A DNA stretch of 64,000 nt from CAVQCA01 sp963763115 (lineage in GTDB: Bacteria > Pseudomonadota > Gammaproteobacteria > UBA9214). The notes below the pieces were generated by a model. That model was given only the letters and a program-made list of their open reading frames with translations, ran no database searches and had not been told where the DNA came from. This document shows, in pieces, positions 63,332 to 64,000 of the stretch. The first letter of the stretch is position 1, and each line of letters opens with the position of its first letter. Position numbers and translations under genes: made by a program. Where the stretch lies: assembly GCA_963763115.1 (NCBI GenBank), contig CAVXNM010000041.1:124001-188000 (forward strand), read 5' to 3'.

Positions 63332-64000
63332 ATGGCCAAACTGACGAAACGAGTAAAGGCCATGCGGGAAAAACTTATCCCTGGCAAGCAGTATGCGCTT
63401 GACGAGGCGTTGAGCCTCCTGCAGCAGTTCTCCAGCGTGAAGTTCAGGGAGTCCATTGACGTCAGCGTCAATCTCGGCGTTGATCCGCGCAAGTCGGATC
63501 AGGTCGTGCGCGGTTCCACCGTGCTGCCCAATGGCACCGGCAAGACGGTGCGCGTGGCCGTATTCACCCAGGGCGCGAATGTCGACAGCGCCAGGGAAGC
63601 CGGTGCGGACATCGTCGGACTGGAGGATCTGGCCGAAGAGGTGAAGAAAGGCGTCATGGACTTTGATGTCGTGATTGCCTCGCCGGATGCCATGCGCATC
63701 GTCGGCACACTGGGCCAGATACTGGGTCCGCGCGGCTTGATGCCGAATCCGAAAGTCGGCACCGTGACGCCGGATGTCGCGACGGCCGTGAGAAATGCCA
63801 AGGCCGGTCAGGTGCGTTACCGCACCGACAAGGCCGGCATCATCCATTGCACGATCGGCAAGGTCGATTTCAAGGCGGAGGCGCTCAGGGAAAACCTGCA
63901 GGCGCTGCTGACCGACCTGCAGAAAGCCAAGCCATCGGCTTCCAAGGGTGTGTACATGAAGAAGGTTTCGGTATCGACCACCATGGGACCGGGTTTGCAG
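63332..64000 (+). CDS. rplA: 50S ribosomal protein L1 (3' truncated by window end)
   Basis: 223 codons visible of about 231. MAKLTKRVKAMREKLIPGKQ, then GSTVLPNGTGKTVRVAVF, GQILGPRGLMPNPKVGTVTPDV and KVSVSTTMGPGLQ at the edge. L1 stalk protein and autogenous repressor of the rplK-rplA mRNA. Starts 3 bases after rplK. Confidence 0.98.
   Translation, partial: MAKLTKRVKAMREKLIPGKQYALDEALSLLQQFSSVKFRESIDVSVNLGVDPRKSDQVVRGSTVLPNGTGKTVRVAVFTQGANVDSAREAGADIVGLEDLAEEVKKGVMDFDVVIASPDAMRIVGTLGQILGPRGLMPNPKVGTVTPDVATAVRNAKAGQVRYRTDKAGIIHCTIGKVDFKAEALRENLQALLTDLQKAKPSASKGVYMKKVSVSTTMGPGLQ

Overview
The window is chromosomal DNA of a gammaproteobacterium. The evidence is the E. coli/Pseudomonas-like order lptD-surA-pdxA / rsmA / apaG-apaH, the Pseudomonas-type amgK-murU pair divergent from lptD, the tufB-type locus tRNA-Tyr-Gly-Thr-tuf-tRNA-Trp-secE-nusG-rplK-rplA, and the lipA-lipB-ybeD cluster. 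Most of the sequence is GC-rich. Di-heme peroxidase/cytochrome c genes, a VPLPA-type C-terminal sorting tail and the intergenic palindrome style would suit a Chromatiales-like environmental lineage. That placement is inference; no rRNA is present to settle it.

Layout. 1-5.2 kb is housekeeping: end of a membrane glycosyltransferase-like gene, rlmI, lgt, thyA-folA, then apaH-apaG on the minus strand. 5.4-6.1 kb holds two small plus-strand genes lodged between apaG and rsmA. 6.9-17.5 kb is a more AT-rich island that separates rsmA from its usual partner pdxA. The island carries a calcineurin-like phosphoesterase split by an ISL3 element, an IS630 element inserted at CTAG, a TOTE-type primase-helicase with an internal stop codon, a HigBA-like toxin-antitoxin pair, a tyrosine recombinase and an IS1380-family element. 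17.5-22.2 kb resumes with pdxA, surA and lptD. 22.5-28.1 kb has amgK-murU (peptidoglycan recycling) and a tight run of a GCS2-type ligase, an AstE-like zinc hydrolase and a MurG/MGT-like glycosyltransferase. 28.6-33.6 kb has a DUF2726 gene, an orphan cellulose synthase bcsA with a broken downstream gene, and a gamma-glutamyltransferase.

33.7-44.9 kb contains lipA-lipB-ybeD, small envelope and hypothetical genes, an outer-membrane barrel, a membrane-embedded spermidine-synthase-like protein, an exported PIMT-type methyltransferase and a DCC-lipase-maturation-factor fusion. 45.1-47.8 kb is an operon of MauG-like peroxidase, a broken TAT phosphoesterase and a cytochrome c. 48-59.5 kb is a mosaic of small conserved genes (zinc ribbon protein, hydrolase, SixA, TlpA-like thioredoxin, MBL hydrolase, WHy lipoprotein, rhomboid, YbaK-like). 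It includes a degenerate DUF1028 gene and a DUF1566 gene followed by a truncated Avd-like fragment. 59.8-64 kb is the tRNA-tuf-secE-nusG-rplK-rplA locus, where tuf carries a one-base insertion.

Main points of interest: the eroded conflict island inside a conserved operon, with IS events reconstructable to the base; a possible relic of a diversity-generating retroelement; a three-copy dispersed palindromic repeat; and several single-base lesions (tuf, primase-helicase, BcsS-like remnant, TAT phosphoesterase) that need checking as real decay versus sequence error.
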